Source: Vibrio sp. UBA2441
Lineage (GTDB): Bacteria > Pseudomonadota > Gammaproteobacteria > Enterobacterales > Vibrionaceae
Reading direction: 5' to 3'
Length of the DNA: 31,063 nt
Assembly: GCA_002342685.1 (NCBI GenBank)
Contig: DDQN01000043.1
Location: 23,265 to 54,327, forward strand
The notes beneath the pieces are model-generated. The model had not been told where the DNA came from. It worked only from the letters and a program-made list of their open reading frames with translations, and searched no databases. Of this stretch, positions 14,835 to 21,773 are shown piece by piece (positions within the stretch are counted from its first letter, which is position 1; each line of letters starts with the position of its first letter). Made by a program: the position numbers and the translations under genes.

Positions 14835-15198
14835 TTTAGAATCCCTATTTTGTAACCTAATTAATTAACATCCGATGTACCTACATCAAGGTTGTTAAAA
14901 TATTTAGTGATTTTTATTGCTTTAATATAAGTAGATAAGGCTTTGCAACTTTATCGTTTGCTTCAACAAGAACGTACAAACAACGTGTAAGTTTATCGTT
15001 TGCCTATGAAAAATAAAAGCGCCTAGCTCACACGTAGTTACGGAAAATTGGCAAAAATAAGCCAACTGCGTCACGGTCTGTTAACTAAAAGTAATATTGT
15101 TGAGCAAGAAATGTTGATGCATGTCTACTTTTTACAGGTAAATTACATGAGGCGATAAAATCAAGAGATAATTTTCATCCTCGAATAAGGAGCAGATT
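14835..15198. other. Divergent control region, ABC operon versus small protein/yjjV
   Basis: AT-rich 364-base region. On the ABC side a TATATT box (minus strand, 14929 down to 14924) is a possible -10, leaving a leader of about 80 bases. The duplicated 12-mers are listed separately. A spaced inverted repeat TTGGC-N8-GCCAA (15048-15065) sits further right; such symmetry suits a dimeric regulator but I cannot name one. No reading frame of note. Confidence 0.5.
14950..15003 (-). promoter_or_regulatory. Two PurR-like operator repeats before the nucleoside ABC operon
   Basis: The 12-mer TTTATCGTTTGC occurs twice in the same orientation, at 14950-14961 and 14992-15003, 42 bases apart (about four helical turns). 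Read on the minus strand with flanks, each copy (AAGCAAACGATAAAGT and AGGCAAACGATAAACT) keeps 9 of 11 fixed bases of the PurR box ANGCAANCGNTTNCNT. PurR control of a purine nucleoside importer is reasonable. Another LacI-family regulator with a central CG is equally possible. Confidence 0.45.
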
Positions 15199-15354
15199 AT
15201 GTTTGAAAAAATGAAGTTGTGGATTAATCGCTATGATCGCTGGTGCCACTCAATGGGGTTAACACCAGAACAAAAGCGTTGTTGTGTTCCTATAAAGAAA
15301 GAAGATGTCATTTCTAAAAAAGAGAAAAAGGACACTAATAAAAGTGAGACATAA
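15199..15354 (+). CDS. Small conserved-looking protein, 51 aa, upstream of yjjV
   Basis: Frame of 51 codons starting with ATG behind an excellent ribosome binding site (AAGGAG at 15187-15192, 6 bases before the start). The product begins MFEKMKLWINRYDRWCHSMG, then LTPEQKRCCVP, and ends in a lysine-rich tail. The pattern RYDxWCxxMGLTPExxRxCVP reminds me of a short gammaproteobacterial family of unknown function (I believe DUF5363), but I cannot check this. Three cysteines (16, 28, 29) are present; no signal peptide or membrane helix. Its 3' end overlaps the yjjV start by 11 bases, so the two are probably co-translated. Function unknown. Confidence 0.75.
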   Translation: MFEKMKLWINRYDRWCHSMGLTPEQKRCCVPIKKEDVISKKEKKDTNKSET

Positions 15355-16126
15355 ACTGTTTGATACTCACTGTCATCTTGATATGGACGAATTTCAGGAT
15401 GACCTGCCCGCAGTTTTGCAAAGAGCAAAGGAAAAAGGCGTTGAAAAATTTATCGTGCCTAGTTGTGGTTCGTTCAATTGGGACAAAGCCGCTGTGCTGA
15501 GCCGCCAACATAGAGACATTTATTACGCATTAGGTATGCACCCTTATTTTACTCAGGAACATAACCCTGATGATTTAGTCGAGTTAGACAATAGGCTAGC
15601 AAGCGCTCCGACAAAGTGTATTGCTGTAGGGGAGTGCGGTTTAGACTTCTTTAAACATGACAGTGATGAAGATAAACAAATCGTCTTATTCGATGCTCAG
15701 CTAGAACTGGCTAATAAACATGACTTGCCAGTTATTCTTCATTGCCGAAAGGCACATCAGGAAATGATAAAGCGGTTAAAGCAGACAAAAGTAGCCAGAA
15801 CAGGGGTAATCCACGCTTTCTCAGGGAGCTATGAGCAGGCAATGGACTTCATTAAGCTTGGTTATTACATCGGAGTTGGGAGTACGATCACATATTTTCG
15901 AGCTAAGAAAACCAGAGAGACGGTTTCAAAGCTGCCATTAGAGTATTTAGTGCTCGAAACTGACGCACCAGACATGCCATTAAGTGGCTATCAAGGGCAA
16001 AGAAACGTGCCGGAAAGAGTGTTAAATGTGCTAAATGAGTTGATCGTGTTGCGAAGTGAGCCTGAGCAAACGGTTGCTGAACAGGTATTTAAAAATAGTC
16101 ATTTTCTATTTTCTATTTTTAAATAA
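15344..16126 (+). CDS. yjjV: TatD-family metal-dependent hydrolase, YjjV-like
   Basis: TatD-family proteins are metal-dependent hydrolases, several with DNase activity; the substrate of YjjV is not settled. Metal and active-site motifs are complete: FDTHCH near the N-terminus, GECGLDFF, PVILHCRKAH, IHAFSG and LETDAPDMPL. The IGVGSTITYFRAKKTRE and GYQGQRNVPE segments match E. coli YjjV better than TatD. Start: I prefer GTG at 15344 (protein begins VRHKLFDTHCH read as M, 260 aa), which fits the family; an ATG at 15305 would add 13 mostly basic residues with a weaker ribosome site. E. coli yjjV is also just upstream of the deo genes. Confidence 0.9.
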   Translation: MRHKLFDTHCHLDMDEFQDDLPAVLQRAKEKGVEKFIVPSCGSFNWDKAAVLSRQHRDIYYALGMHPYFTQEHNPDDLVELDNRLASAPTKCIAVGECGLDFFKHDSDEDKQIVLFDAQLELANKHDLPVILHCRKAHQEMIKRLKQTKVARTGVIHAFSGSYEQAMDFIKLGYYIGVGSTITYFRAKKTRETVSKLPLEYLVLETDAPDMPLSGYQGQRNVPERVLNVLNELIVLRSEPEQTVAEQVFKNSHFLFSIFK

Positions 16127-16170
16127 AAACAAGTAAAAATGTTAATTTTATGAACCAAATGTAGTGTAAA

Positions 16171-16265
16171 TGCGATTGCGCTCACAACTTGTGATGAATC
16201 AATAGATACGCAAATACAAAAGTGTGATTTATATATTACTTTATATCTGTGGGTCTGAGTATAAT
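16171..16265 (+). promoter_or_regulatory. nupC promoter with two CRP sites in deoP2-like geometry
   Basis: A perfect TATAAT lies at 16260-16265, giving a start near 16272. TGCGA-N6-TCACA (16171-16186) matches 9 of 10 CRP bases and is centred at -93.5. A second, weaker site TGTGA-N6-TATTA (16223-16238) is centred exactly at -41.5. The 52-base distance is almost that of the CRP1/CRP2 pair at E. coli deoP2 (about -40 and -93), where CytR binds between them. I see only a weak CytR-like octamer (ATTTGCGT on the minus strand) in the gap. Confidence 0.65.
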
Positions 16266-16327
16266 CGCCTCGCTTTTTAGATCCAATTTTGTCACACGCC
16301 ATTTAACTTATAAGGAAGTCATAAACT

Positions 16328-17596
16328 ATGAGCCTGTTTATGAGCCTAGTCGGTATGGTTGTACTGATTGCAATCGCAGTACTACTATCCGATAACCGCA
16401 AAGCAATTAAATTAAGAACTGTGGGTGGTGCATTCGCTATCCAATTTTCCCTTGGTGCATTCGTTTTATACGTACCTTGGGGTAAAGATTTACTGAAAGG
16501 TTTTTCTGACGGTGTATCTAGTGTTATTAACTACGGCGCCGACGGAACTAAGTTCCTATTCGGTAACCTAGTGACGTTTTCTGTTGATGGTCTTGGTTTC
16601 ATTTTCGCATTCCAAGTTCTACCAACATTAATTTTCTTCTCAGCACTTATTTCTGTACTTTACTACATCGGCGCGATGCAGTGGGTTATCAAGATTCTAG
16701 GTGGTGCATTAGAGAAAGCACTTGGTACTTCACAAGCTGAATCAATGTCTGCTGCAGCAAACATTTTCGTAGGTCAAACTGAGGCACCTCTTGTTGTTCG
16801 TCCGTTTGTTCCTCGCATGACACAATCTGAACTATTTGCAGTAATGTGTGGTGGTTTAGCATCTGTAGCTGGTGGTGTACTTGCTGGTTATGCTTCAATG
16901 GGCGTGCCAATTGAGTACCTTGTAGCGGCATCTTTCATGGCTGCACCGGGTGGTCTACTATTCGCTAAAATCATTAAGCCTGAAACTGAAGAGTTTGCTG
17001 ACGACCTAAGTGACGCGTTAAACAATGCTGATGATAAACCAGCTAACGTTATTGACGCTGCTGCTGGTGGTGCTGCTGCCGGTCTTCAACTTGCGCTTAA
17101 CGTTGGTGCAATGCTTATCGCATTCATCGGTCTTATCGCGCTAGTTAACGGTATTTTGGGTAGCCTAGGTGGTCTGATTGACTTCCCTACTCTAAGCCTT
17201 GAGTGGATTCTTGGTAAACTATTCTCACCTCTAGCATTCCTAATCGGTGTGCCGTGGGCAGAAGCTGATATCGCAGGTACGTTCATTGGTCAAAAACTGA
17301 TCGTTAACGAATTTGTTGCTTATCTAAACTTCGTACCATACGTTGGTGAAAACGCTCAAATCGTTGAAGCAACTGGTCAGGTAATGTCTACTAAGACAAG
17401 TGCAATCATCTCATTCGCACTATGTGGATTCGCAAACCTATCATCTATCGCTATCCTACTAGGTGGTCTTGGTGGTATTGCTCCAAACCGTCGTCACGAT
17501 ATCGCTCGTATGGGTATCAAAGCGGTTTGTGCTGGTACGCTATCTAACCTAATGGCAGCGACTATCGCTGGTTTCTTCATCTCTTTCGCTCTTTAA
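16328..17596 (+). CDS. nupC: Concentrative nucleoside transporter NupC (CNT family, vcCNT orthologue)
   Basis: Sodium-coupled nucleoside importer of the inner membrane, 422 aa. It follows the structurally solved Vibrio cholerae vcCNT closely throughout: the N-terminal KAIKLRTVGGAFAIQFSLGAF segment, nucleoside-binding GQTEAPLV (Q150-T151-E152, corresponding to vcCNT Q154-T155-E156), VNEFVAY, and FALCGFANLSSIAI, which holds the second binding set. Four residues are missing relative to vcCNT in the loop before GFIFAF, and the loop after PETEEF is acidic and variable. AAGGAAG lies about 9 bases before the ATG. Codon use is even and biased, suggesting strong expression. Own promoter and terminator. 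Confidence 0.97.
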   Translation: MSLFMSLVGMVVLIAIAVLLSDNRKAIKLRTVGGAFAIQFSLGAFVLYVPWGKDLLKGFSDGVSSVINYGADGTKFLFGNLVTFSVDGLGFIFAFQVLPTLIFFSALISVLYYIGAMQWVIKILGGALEKALGTSQAESMSAAANIFVGQTEAPLVVRPFVPRMTQSELFAVMCGGLASVAGGVLAGYASMGVPIEYLVAASFMAAPGGLLFAKIIKPETEEFADDLSDALNNADDKPANVIDAAAGGAAAGLQLALNVGAMLIAFIGLIALVNGILGSLGGLIDFPTLSLEWILGKLFSPLAFLIGVPWAEADIAGTFIGQKLIVNEFVAYLNFVPYVGENAQIVEATGQVMSTKTSAIISFALCGFANLSSIAILLGGLGGIAPNRRHDIARMGIKAVCAGTLSNLMAATIAGFFISFAL

Positions 17597-17631
17597 TAGC
17601 GGTTGAGTTTAGAAATATAGACGCCATTAAA

Positions 17632-17665
17632 AAACACCGTAGCAAGAAATTGCTACGGTGTTTTT
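17632..17665 (+). terminator. nupC terminator
   Basis: Stem CACCGTAGCAA / TTGCTACGGTG with a GAAA tetraloop, extended by A-T pairs and followed by a T run. A strong intrinsic terminator, which means deoC needs a promoter downstream of it. Confidence 0.95.
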
Positions 17666-17769
17666 CTTGTTTTTGCAGAATTAAAAATAATTACCCTTGG
17701 TGAAACGGACTAATTTTCCTTAATACTGGTATTTTTTGAGATACAAACCGTTTGCTTGAAAAGTCGATG

Positions 17770-17806
17770 CTGTCACATTTTTGGATTATATCTATAATAT
17801 AGATAT
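17770..17806 (+). promoter_or_regulatory. Promoter of the XapX-like gene, -10 buried in a palindrome
   Basis: CTGTCA (17770-17775) and TATAAT (17793-17798) are spaced by 17 bases, a good sigma-70 promoter. The -10 box lies inside a perfect inverted repeat, ATATCTAT-AAT-ATAGATAT (17788-17806). A repressor bound there would block the promoter; I cannot name it. Confidence 0.65.
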
Positions 17807-17829
17807 CTAGAAAAGTTGGAGCCATAACT

Positions 17830-18000
17830 ATGAATGAAGTTATTCTCGCAACACTTGCAGGTATTGCTGTTGGCATTTTGTTTTCGGCAATCAAGTTACC
17901 TATTCCAGCTCCACCGGTATTACCGGGCGTGATGGGAATCGTCGGGGTTTACCTTGGCGGGGTAACGTATCAATGGATTATCGAGCAATTTTTTAGTTAA
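17830..18000 (+). CDS. XapX-like small membrane protein (DUF1427 type), 56 aa
   Basis: A 56-codon gene behind GGAG spaced 8 bases from the ATG. The product has two hydrophobic stretches (about 3-20 and 32-52) separated by the loop KLPIPAPPVLPG, followed by VMGIVGVYLGG. This KLPxPAPPxLxGxxGxxGxxLG pattern is, as I recall it, the signature of the XapX (DUF1427) family, named for its association with xanthosine utilisation genes. Sitting alone between a nucleoside transporter and the deo operon fits that association. The function is not known; a small subunit or regulator of nucleoside transport is a guess. Confidence 0.8.
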   Translation: MNEVILATLAGIAVGILFSAIKLPIPAPPVLPGVMGIVGVYLGGVTYQWIIEQFFS

Positions 18001-18253
18001 CGATAATTTTTCTAGAGTAATGCATGAAGCATTACGAGTTAGACACCGCAATCGCAGATTGTTGTGCCATATACCAAGTTGGTACTGTGCGGTGACAGGG
18101 ATAGCAATTAGTACTTAAATAGTACTGAGTCTTCAAGGAACCAAGTCCGTTCATTTCGTAGCCCGAAAGCACAAATTGAACCCCATCTACTTAATGGTGG
18201 AAGGAGGGGGAGCGTTTCGGAAAACAAATTGAATATATTGATCGGAGATAGAA
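18001..18253 (+). promoter_or_regulatory. Hairpin-rich leader region upstream of deoC, identity unknown
   Basis: No protein frame of note, but many paired segments: GTAATGC/GCATTAC (18017-18035); CACCGCA/TGCGGTG (18044-18050 with 18088-18094) enclosing TACCA/TGGTA; AGTACT/AGTACT (18110-18126); TTTCG/CGAAA (18154-18168); and CCCCAT (18181-18186), which can pair either with ATGG (18194-18197) or with the G-rich AAGGAGGGGG. The decamer ACAAATTGAA recurs at 18171 and 18224. AAGGAGG (18201-18207) is a perfect Shine-Dalgarno sequence with no start codon at working distance. I see no good sigma-70 promoter. The real deoC ribosome site is GGAG at 18244-18247. Likely an untranslated, structured leader. 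Confidence 0.55.
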
Positions 18254-19030
18254 ATGAGCGATTTAAAATCAGCAGCTCTACGTGCACTTAAACTAATGGA
18301 TCTAACAACGCTAAATGACGATGACACTGACGAAAAAGTGATTGCATTATGTCATAACGCAAAAACAGCGGTAGGTAATACTGCGGCTATTTGTATTTAC
18401 CCGCGCTTTATTCCAATTGCGAAGAAAACACTTCGTGAACAGGGTACTCCTGAAGTACGCATAGCAACGGTAACCAACTTCCCTCACGGAAATGACGATA
18501 TCGACATTGCAGTTGCAGAGACCAAAGCGGCTATCGCTTACGGCACTGATGAAGTGGATGTTGTATTCCCTTACCGCACACTTATTGCTGGCGATGAAAA
18601 AACAGGTTTTGAACTTGTTAAGCAAGTAAAAGAAGCATGTGGTGATATCTTACTTAAAGTGATCATCGAAACGGGTGAGCTTAAAGAAGAAGCCCTAATC
18701 AAGCGTGCATCTGAGCTTTCAATTGAAGCGGGCGCAGACTTTATTAAAACATCAACTGGTAAAGTGCCAGTAAATGCTACGCCAGAAGCAGCAGAAATCA
18801 TGTTAAAAGTGATTCGTGACATGGGCGTTGCTAAAAAAGTTGGTTTCAAACCAGCTGGCGGCGTTCGTACCGCTGAAGATGCAGCGCAATTCCTAGCAAT
18901 GGCAGATGACATTCTAGGTGCGGATTGGGCTGATAACATGCACTACCGTTTTGGTGCATCAAGTCTACTGACTAGCCTATTAAACACATTAGAAGTAACA
19001 GACGAAACTGCAGACCCTGCAGCCTACTAA
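18254..19030 (+). CDS. deoC: Deoxyribose-phosphate aldolase
   Basis: DeoC splits 2-deoxyribose-5-phosphate into glyceraldehyde-3-phosphate and acetaldehyde, the last step of deoxyribonucleoside breakdown in the cytoplasm. The 258-aa protein has the class I aldolase residues: Schiff-base lysine K165 in DFIKTSTGK, the second lysine K199 in GFKPAGGVR, and D102 in EVDVVFPY. Length matches E. coli (259). The ATG has GGAG spaced 6 bases away. First of the four deo enzymes, in the same order as E. coli (C-A-B-D), preceded by the unusual structured leader. Confidence 0.97.
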   Translation: MSDLKSAALRALKLMDLTTLNDDDTDEKVIALCHNAKTAVGNTAAICIYPRFIPIAKKTLREQGTPEVRIATVTNFPHGNDDIDIAVAETKAAIAYGTDEVDVVFPYRTLIAGDEKTGFELVKQVKEACGDILLKVIIETGELKEEALIKRASELSIEAGADFIKTSTGKVPVNATPEAAEIMLKVIRDMGVAKKVGFKPAGGVRTAEDAAQFLAMADDILGADWADNMHYRFGASSLLTSLLNTLEVTDETADPAAY

Positions 19031-19043
19031 TTCGATCTGACTA

Positions 19044-19066
19044 AGATGGAGCTATAAGCTCCATCT
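19044..19066 (+). terminator. Hairpin between deoC and deoA, possible attenuator
   Basis: Perfect 10-base-pair stem AGATGGAGCT / AGCTCCATCT with an ATA loop, followed by CCTCTTTTA. The T run is short and interrupted, so it should leak or act as an RNA-processing or stability element rather than end the operon. Confidence 0.7.
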
Positions 19067-19106
19067 CCTCTTTTACCCTACTAAAATCTAAATGAGAGAG
19101 ACTCTA

Positions 19107-20438
19107 ATGTATTTACCTCAAGAAATTATTCGCAGAAAACGTGACGGTGAAGTGCTAACCGCTGAAGAGATTAACTTCTTTATTCAGGGTGTTGCTAAAG
19201 AAACCGTATCTGAAGGCCAAATTGCCGCATTTGCAATGGCGATCTTTTTTAACGAAATGACCATGCCTGAACGTATTGCACTGACTTGTGCTATGCGTGA
19301 TTCTGGTATGGTTATCGACTGGGACCACATGAACTTTGACGGCCCAATCGTAGACAAGCACTCAACGGGTGGCGTTGGTGACGTAACATCATTAATGCTT
19401 GGCCCAATGGTGGCAGCATGTGGTGGTTTTGTTCCAATGATCTCTGGTCGTGGTTTAGGTCACACTGGTGGTACATTAGATAAGTTGGAATCTATTCCTG
19501 GCTATAATATCACACCGACAAACGATGTATTTGGTCAGGTGACTAAAGACGCAGGTGTTGCGATTATCGGTCAAACAGGTGACTTAGCCCCGGCTGATAA
19601 GCGTGTTTATGCGACTCGTGATATTACGGCTACCGTAGATAATATCTCATTGATTACCGCTTCTATTTTATCTAAGAAATTAGCGGCTGGTCTTGAGTCT
19701 CTAGTCATGGATGTAAAAGTAGGTTCTGGTGCCTTCATGCCAACTTACGAAGCATCAGAAGAGCTTGCTCGCTCAATTGTTGCAGTAGCAAATGGCGCAG
19801 GTACTAAAACAACCGCAATTCTAACGGATATGAATCAGGTATTGGCCTCTTCTGCGGGTAATGCTCTAGAAGTTAAAGAAGCCGTACAGTTCCTAACGGG
19901 TGAATACCGCAATCCTCGTTTGCTTGAAGTTACCATGGCATCTTGTGCAGAAATGTTGGTTCTAGCTAACCTTGCTAAAGATTCAACCGAAGCCCGTGCG
20001 AAGCTGCAAGAGGTTCTGGACAATGGTCTTGCTGCTGAGAAATTCGGCAAGATGGTTGCAGGCCTTGGTGGTCCGGTTGATTTTGTCGAAAATTATGCAA
20101 GCTACTTAGACAAAGCAGAAGTGGTTAAGCCAGTATATGCTGAAGAAAGCGGCATTGTTTCTGCGATGGATACACGCGCTATCGGTATGGCTGTTGTTGG
20201 CATGGGCGGTGGACGTCGTGTTGCGACTGATAGTATCGACTATGCGGTTGGTTTTGCAAGCTTTATCCGTTTGGGTGAAACCGCGGATAGCAATAAGCCT
20301 CTTGCGGTAATTCATGCACGTAATGAAGCACAATGGCAAGAAGCAGCAAATGCACTTCAACAAGCGATTACCGTTGGAAGTGAAGAATATATAGCAACGC
20401 CAGATGTATACCGTCAAATTCGCGCGGAAGATATTTAA
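19107..20438 (+). CDS. deoA: Thymidine phosphorylase
   Basis: DeoA phosphorolyses thymidine and deoxyuridine to the base and deoxyribose-1-phosphate. At 443 aa it is collinear with E. coli DeoA (440 aa). Signature blocks: IVDKHSTGGVGDVTSLMLGP (the glycine-rich phosphate and substrate region), ISGRGLGHTGGTLDKLES, and VMDVKVGSGAFM. I use the second ATG (MYLPQEIIRRKR), matching the E. coli start, rather than one 15 bases upstream; GAGAG lies before it. It is separated from deoC by a hairpin and from deoB by about 20 bases. Confidence 0.97.
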   Translation: MYLPQEIIRRKRDGEVLTAEEINFFIQGVAKETVSEGQIAAFAMAIFFNEMTMPERIALTCAMRDSGMVIDWDHMNFDGPIVDKHSTGGVGDVTSLMLGPMVAACGGFVPMISGRGLGHTGGTLDKLESIPGYNITPTNDVFGQVTKDAGVAIIGQTGDLAPADKRVYATRDITATVDNISLITASILSKKLAAGLESLVMDVKVGSGAFMPTYEASEELARSIVAVANGAGTKTTAILTDMNQVLASSAGNALEVKEAVQFLTGEYRNPRLLEVTMASCAEMLVLANLAKDSTEARAKLQEVLDNGLAAEKFGKMVAGLGGPVDFVENYASYLDKAEVVKPVYAEESGIVSAMDTRAIGMAVVGMGGGRRVATDSIDYAVGFASFIRLGETADSNKPLAVIHARNEAQWQEAANALQQAITVGSEEYIATPDVYRQIRAEDI

Positions 20439-20459
20439 ATACATCTGATGGAGAGAACG

Positions 20460-21680
20460 ATGAAAAGATCAATTATTTTAGTTTTAGATTCATTTGGCAT
20501 CGGCGCATCAGCAGATGCAGACAAATTTGGTGACGTTGGTTCTGATACGTTAGGCCACATTGCTGAGCAATGTTCAAAAGGTTTGGCTGATAATGATGAC
20601 CGTAAAGGTCCGTTAACGTTGCCTAATTTATCTAAATTGGGTTTAGGGCTGGCAGCAAAAGAGTCAACAGGCTCTTTCCCAATTGGCCTTGATGAGAACG
20701 CTGAAATTATCGGTGCTTATGGTCATGCCGCTGAGATTTCTTCTGGTAAAGATACTCCATCGGGGCACTGGGAAATGGCAGGCGTACCCGTATTGTTTGA
20801 ATGGGGATACTTTACAGACAAAACCAATAGTTTCCCGAAAGAGCTGTTGGATAGAATTGTAGAACGCGCTAACCTCCCTGGTTACTTGGGTGATTGCCAC
20901 GCATCGGGTACACAGGTACTGGATGATCTTGGTGAAGAACACATGGCAACAGGCAAGCCGATCTTCTATACCTCAGCAGACTCAGTATTTCAGATCGCTT
21001 GTCACGAAGAGACTTACGGTTTAGATAACCTGCTAGAGCTTTGCCAGATTGTTCGTGAAGAGCTGGAAGACTATAATATTGGTCGCGTTATCGCACGTCC
21101 GTTTACTGGACCAAAAGCGGGTGAATTCGCTCGTACGGGTAACCGTCGTGATCTTTCTGTTGAACCACCTGCAACGACTGTTCTACAAAAACTGGTAGAA
21201 GAGAAAGGCGGTGATGTTGTTTCTATCGGTAAAATTGCGGATATCTACGCGAACTGCGGAATTACTAAGAAAGTGAAGAAAAACGGCCTTAAAGACCTGT
21301 TTGATGCAACACTAGACCAGGTAAAAGAAGCGGGTGAGAACACCATTGTATTCACCAACTTTGTCGATTTCGATTCCGCATACGGGCACCGTCGGGATGT
21401 TGCTGGTTATGCTGCGGCACTAGAGTATTTTGACAGCCGTATCCCTGAGCTGTTGGCTATTCTGAAAGAAGATGACGTTGTCATAATGGCGGCGGATCAC
21501 GGCTGTGATCCAACGTGGCCTGGCACAGATCATACCCGTGAGCATATCCCTGTATTAGTATACGGTGAAAAAGTAGCGGCGGGCTCTTTAGGTCTTCGCA
21601 CTACGTTTGCGGATATTGGCCAAAGCCTGGCGGAGTACTTTGGTACATCCGACATGGAATACGGTAAAAGTTTTCTATAA
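20460..21680 (+). CDS. deoB: Phosphopentomutase
   Basis: DeoB converts (deoxy)ribose-1-phosphate to the 5-phosphate, linking the phosphorylases to DeoC. The 406-aa product belongs to the alkaline-phosphatase-like metalloenzymes with two manganese ions: LDSFGIGA at the N-terminus gives the first aspartate ligand, SGKDTPSGHWE carries the phosphorylated threonine, and NFVDFDSAYGHRRD and ADHGCDPTWPGTDHTREH give the remaining ligands. The ATG at 20460 (MKRSIILVLDSFG) has GGAG spaced 6 bases and matches E. coli; an ATG 12 bases earlier is less likely. Confidence 0.97.
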   Translation: MKRSIILVLDSFGIGASADADKFGDVGSDTLGHIAEQCSKGLADNDDRKGPLTLPNLSKLGLGLAAKESTGSFPIGLDENAEIIGAYGHAAEISSGKDTPSGHWEMAGVPVLFEWGYFTDKTNSFPKELLDRIVERANLPGYLGDCHASGTQVLDDLGEEHMATGKPIFYTSADSVFQIACHEETYGLDNLLELCQIVREELEDYNIGRVIARPFTGPKAGEFARTGNRRDLSVEPPATTVLQKLVEEKGGDVVSIGKIADIYANCGITKKVKKNGLKDLFDATLDQVKEAGENTIVFTNFVDFDSAYGHRRDVAGYAAALEYFDSRIPELLAILKEDDVVIMAADHGCDPTWPGTDHTREHIPVLVYGEKVAAGSLGLRTTFADIGQSLAEYFGTSDMEYGKSFL

Positions 21681-21693
21681 TCATTAATGAAAA

Positions 21694-21735
21694 GGCAGAG
21701 TTTAGAGCTTAATAAACATGCGACTAAACTTTGCC
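21694..21735 (+). other. Intercistronic stem-loop between deoB and deoD
   Basis: GGCAGAGTTTAG (21694-21705) pairs with CTAAACTTTGCC (21724-21735) over 12 positions with one G-U pair and an 18-base loop. No T run follows. It could tune deoD expression or protect the deoCAB message end. Confidence 0.6.
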
Positions 21736-21773
21736 ATCACTCTTTATTTAAATTTATGCTAAAGGAAAAATAA

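Noticed and set aside
18039..18045. GTTAGAC as an integron attC core site
   Set aside because: It matches the 7-base core pattern, but no inverse core lies at the right distance, there are no cassette-like short genes, and no integrase.
18194..18232. Leader peptide MVEGGGAFRKTN before deoC
   Set aside because: There is no ribosome binding site before the ATG, and no run of regulatory codons; the G-rich run is better explained as RNA structure.
18100..18253. CsrB-like sRNA because of several GGA triplets
   Set aside because: Only a few GGA triplets lie in loops, there is no promoter or terminator framing an independent RNA, and the stretch runs straight into deoC.
18571..18939. 122-codon frame antisense to deoC
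   Set aside because: It mirrors the codon pattern of deoC, has no ribosome site and no family resemblance.
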